In this document: piece after piece, positions 6,820 to 7,389 of the stretch
Position numbering within the stretch: position 1 is the stretch's first letter
Layout: every line of letters starts with the position of its first letter
Origin: Bacteroidia bacterium
Lineage (GTDB): Bacteria; Bacteroidota; Bacteroidia; Bacteroidales; BM520
Direction: 5' to 3'
DNA length: 7,389 nucleotides
Assembly: GCA_009930445.1 (NCBI GenBank)
Contig: RZYD01000115.1
Location: forward strand, 1 to 7,389
Program-made: the position numbers and the translations under genes
The notes under the pieces: model-generated
The model's input: only the letters and a program-made list of their open reading frames with translations
The model's database searches: none
Told to the model about the DNA's origin: nothing

Positions 6820-7016
6820 TCAGGCGGCAAAGCTGCGCGGCGTATCCGGCTTTGTCATGACCACGAATCCAGCATCCACGGCCGGCCGAAGACAGACTTT
6901 GCGGAAGCGCCCTTCATGCTTCAGGCCCAAAACATATCTGAGGTTGCCGCGCTTCATAGCGCCATCCATCCCCGCAAACAACTGCCGCACTTCCCCGGCA
7001 ACGTCCCGGTAACCCC
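6820..7016 (-). pseudogene. Decayed C-terminal fragment of a Fic-like / AlbA_2-AAA_4-type protein
   Basis: From 7002 to the TGA at 6822-6820 the minus strand reads VAGEVRQLFAGMDGAMKRGN, LRYVLGLKHEGRFRKVCLRP, AVDAGFVVMTKPDTPRSFAA. This matches in order the winged-helix tail I know from Fic-family and AlbA_2/AAA_4 (RecG-like) proteins: V(T)GEV-RLL, L--ALGLKHE--FR--YL-PAL-AG-IEMT-PDKPRS. Third codon positions are mostly G or C, as in a coding region of a GC-rich genome. Just upstream, the adjacent frame gives PGVTGT; joining it at 7003/7002 restores the VTGTVAGEV pattern, so one base seems deleted. The usual ending after PRS (QRYRLT) is lost. No Fic HPFx or ATPase part is present. It is a relic; in full-length relatives this domain is thought to bind DNA, but nothing suggests this piece functions. 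It says the flank was once mobile or defence-type DNA. Confidence 0.6.
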
Positions 7017-7053
7017 CGGTGCACGGCCCAACTCCTGGCCAAAAGGGTTCTGC

Positions 7054-7215
7054 CTGGGTCTCTGAGACCAAGAACATCTCGACTTTATACACTTTTTTCT
7101 CAAAAAAGGCCCATCTTTCGGTCTTAGAATGAGGTCATCAATCAAAAATCAGCCAATTTTTATAACCAACAACAAATATCATGAGATAAAACTCGCGTTG
7201 CGAGCCTTGTTGTGT
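7054..7215. repeat. Diverged tandem repeat, copy A (~162 bp)
   Basis: Copy A begins with ctgggtctctgagacca and matches copy B, which starts 162 bp further on. The first 110 positions (7054-7163 against 7216-7325) align without gaps with 26 differences by hand count, about 76% identity; then a one-base shift leads to a shared aaaactcg. Inside it are a palindrome (7057-7069), an A/T hairpin CTTTTTT-CTC-AAAAAAG (7092-7108), the shared block aaaatcagcc, and tttttata. I find no protein-coding potential, tRNA or rRNA. This and copy B are the only structure in the otherwise gene-free stretch 7017-7389. Confidence 0.85.
7057..7069. repeat. Palindrome heading repeat copy A
   Basis: GGTCTC-T-GAGACC is a perfect inverted repeat with six-base arms around one base. 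It sits in the 17-bp block that is unchanged between the two copies while the rest has diverged by about a quarter. This is the geometry of a dimeric regulator's operator or of a short hairpin; no T-tract follows on either strand. Confidence 0.7.
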
Positions 7216-7378
7216 CTGGGTCTCTGAGACCAACAACATGCCAATTTCATGCACTTTTTAATCAAAAAAGGGCCTTAATTCGACCTTAAAAATGCGTCAT
7301 CCGCCCAAAATCAGCCTGTTTTTATACCTAATATCCTGATATATCGCGTGAAAACTCGATGAACTCCATGTCCTTTCA
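7216..7378. repeat. Diverged tandem repeat, copy B
   Basis: Second unit in direct orientation directly after copy A. The head ctgggtctctgagacca is identical; the A/T hairpin is kept with one fewer pair (arms 7254-7259 and 7265-7270); cgaccttaaaaatg, gtcatc and aaaatcagcc correspond to the same places in copy A. Similarity fades after aaaactcg (7351-7358), so the right boundary is approximate. The array may continue past the window edge. Confidence 0.8.
7219..7231. repeat. Palindrome heading repeat copy B
   Basis: Identical to the palindrome at 7057-7069, 162 bp away and in the same place within its repeat unit. Being in phase with the rest of the repeat, it is inherited with the duplication rather than arising independently. 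Confidence 0.7.
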
Positions 7379-7389
7379 TTTTGTCAAAA

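Noticed and set aside
6729..6830. Flippase extended upstream to 6830
   Set aside because: The added residues are Cys/Arg/Gly-rich and unlike flippase N-termini, lie in GC-rich DNA, and include the ribosome binding site of the TTG start.
6813..6831. Hairpin tttgccg-tcagg-cggcaaa as a transcription terminator
   Set aside because: Perfect seven-base arms, but no T-tract on either strand; it spans the stop codon of the Fic-like relic and is probably incidental.
7192..7204. CTCGC-GTT-GCGAG hairpin followed on the minus strand by TTTTA, as a terminator
   Set aside because: Only five pairs and a four-base T-run, and it is not conserved in repeat copy B; too weak to call.
6741..7389. RfaH ops / JUMPstart element upstream of the polysaccharide operon
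   Set aside because: I looked for GGCGGTAG and its complement in this stretch and did not find it.
7054..7389. CRISPR array
   Set aside because: Only two long, diverged units with a 162-bp period; no short identical repeats with unique spacers.

Overview
The window holds part of a surface-polysaccharide assembly locus from a Gram-negative bacterium. All recognisable genes lie on the minus strand. The organism cannot be fixed from sequence alone. A Gram-negative host is inferred from the flippase/polymerase gene set and from a secreted enzyme with a signal peptide. Base composition is patchy: one 60-bp block of the flippase gene (6061-6120) has 10 G+C, one block of the secreted-enzyme gene (4501-4560) has 27, and one block of the upstream remnant (6841-6900) has 34. 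This mosaic suggests the locus was assembled by transfer and rearrangement.

Layout in the direction of transcription (right to left). 7389-7054: two diverged copies of a ~162-bp tandem repeat, each headed by an identical 17-bp block containing a perfect palindrome. 7016-6820: a decayed fragment of the C-terminal winged-helix region found in Fic-like and AlbA_2/AAA_4 proteins, with an apparent frameshift. 6819-6741: a short leader with a GC-rich palindrome. 6728-5439: a Wzx-type flippase starting at TTG behind a good ribosome binding site. 5388-5281: the last ~35 codons of a hexapeptide-repeat acetyltransferase whose body is gone. 5284-3701: a secreted, glycoside-hydrolase-like protein. 3704-2298: an O-antigen polymerase/ligase family membrane protein. 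2286-1165: a GT4 glycosyltransferase. 1142-93: a second GT4 enzyme that appears to lose its C-terminal tail. 58-1: a sequence resembling one terminus of an IS21-family element.

Inferred working: the two glycosyltransferases extend a lipid-linked repeat unit in the cytoplasm, the flippase moves it across the inner membrane, the Wzy_C-family protein polymerises or transfers it, and the secreted enzyme may trim or process the glycan in the periplasm. Genes are tightly packed (ATGA overlaps at 5281-5284 and 3701-3704; gaps of 11 and 22 nt further on), which suggests one operon with translational coupling. The initiating sugar-phosphate transferase and sugar-nucleotide genes are not in the window.

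I see no wholly new system. The points most worth a second look are the glycosidase-like protein embedded in the operon, the diverged tandem repeats with an invariant palindrome, and three signs of gene loss (acetyltransferase, Fic-like fragment, truncated glycosyltransferase next to an IS-like end).
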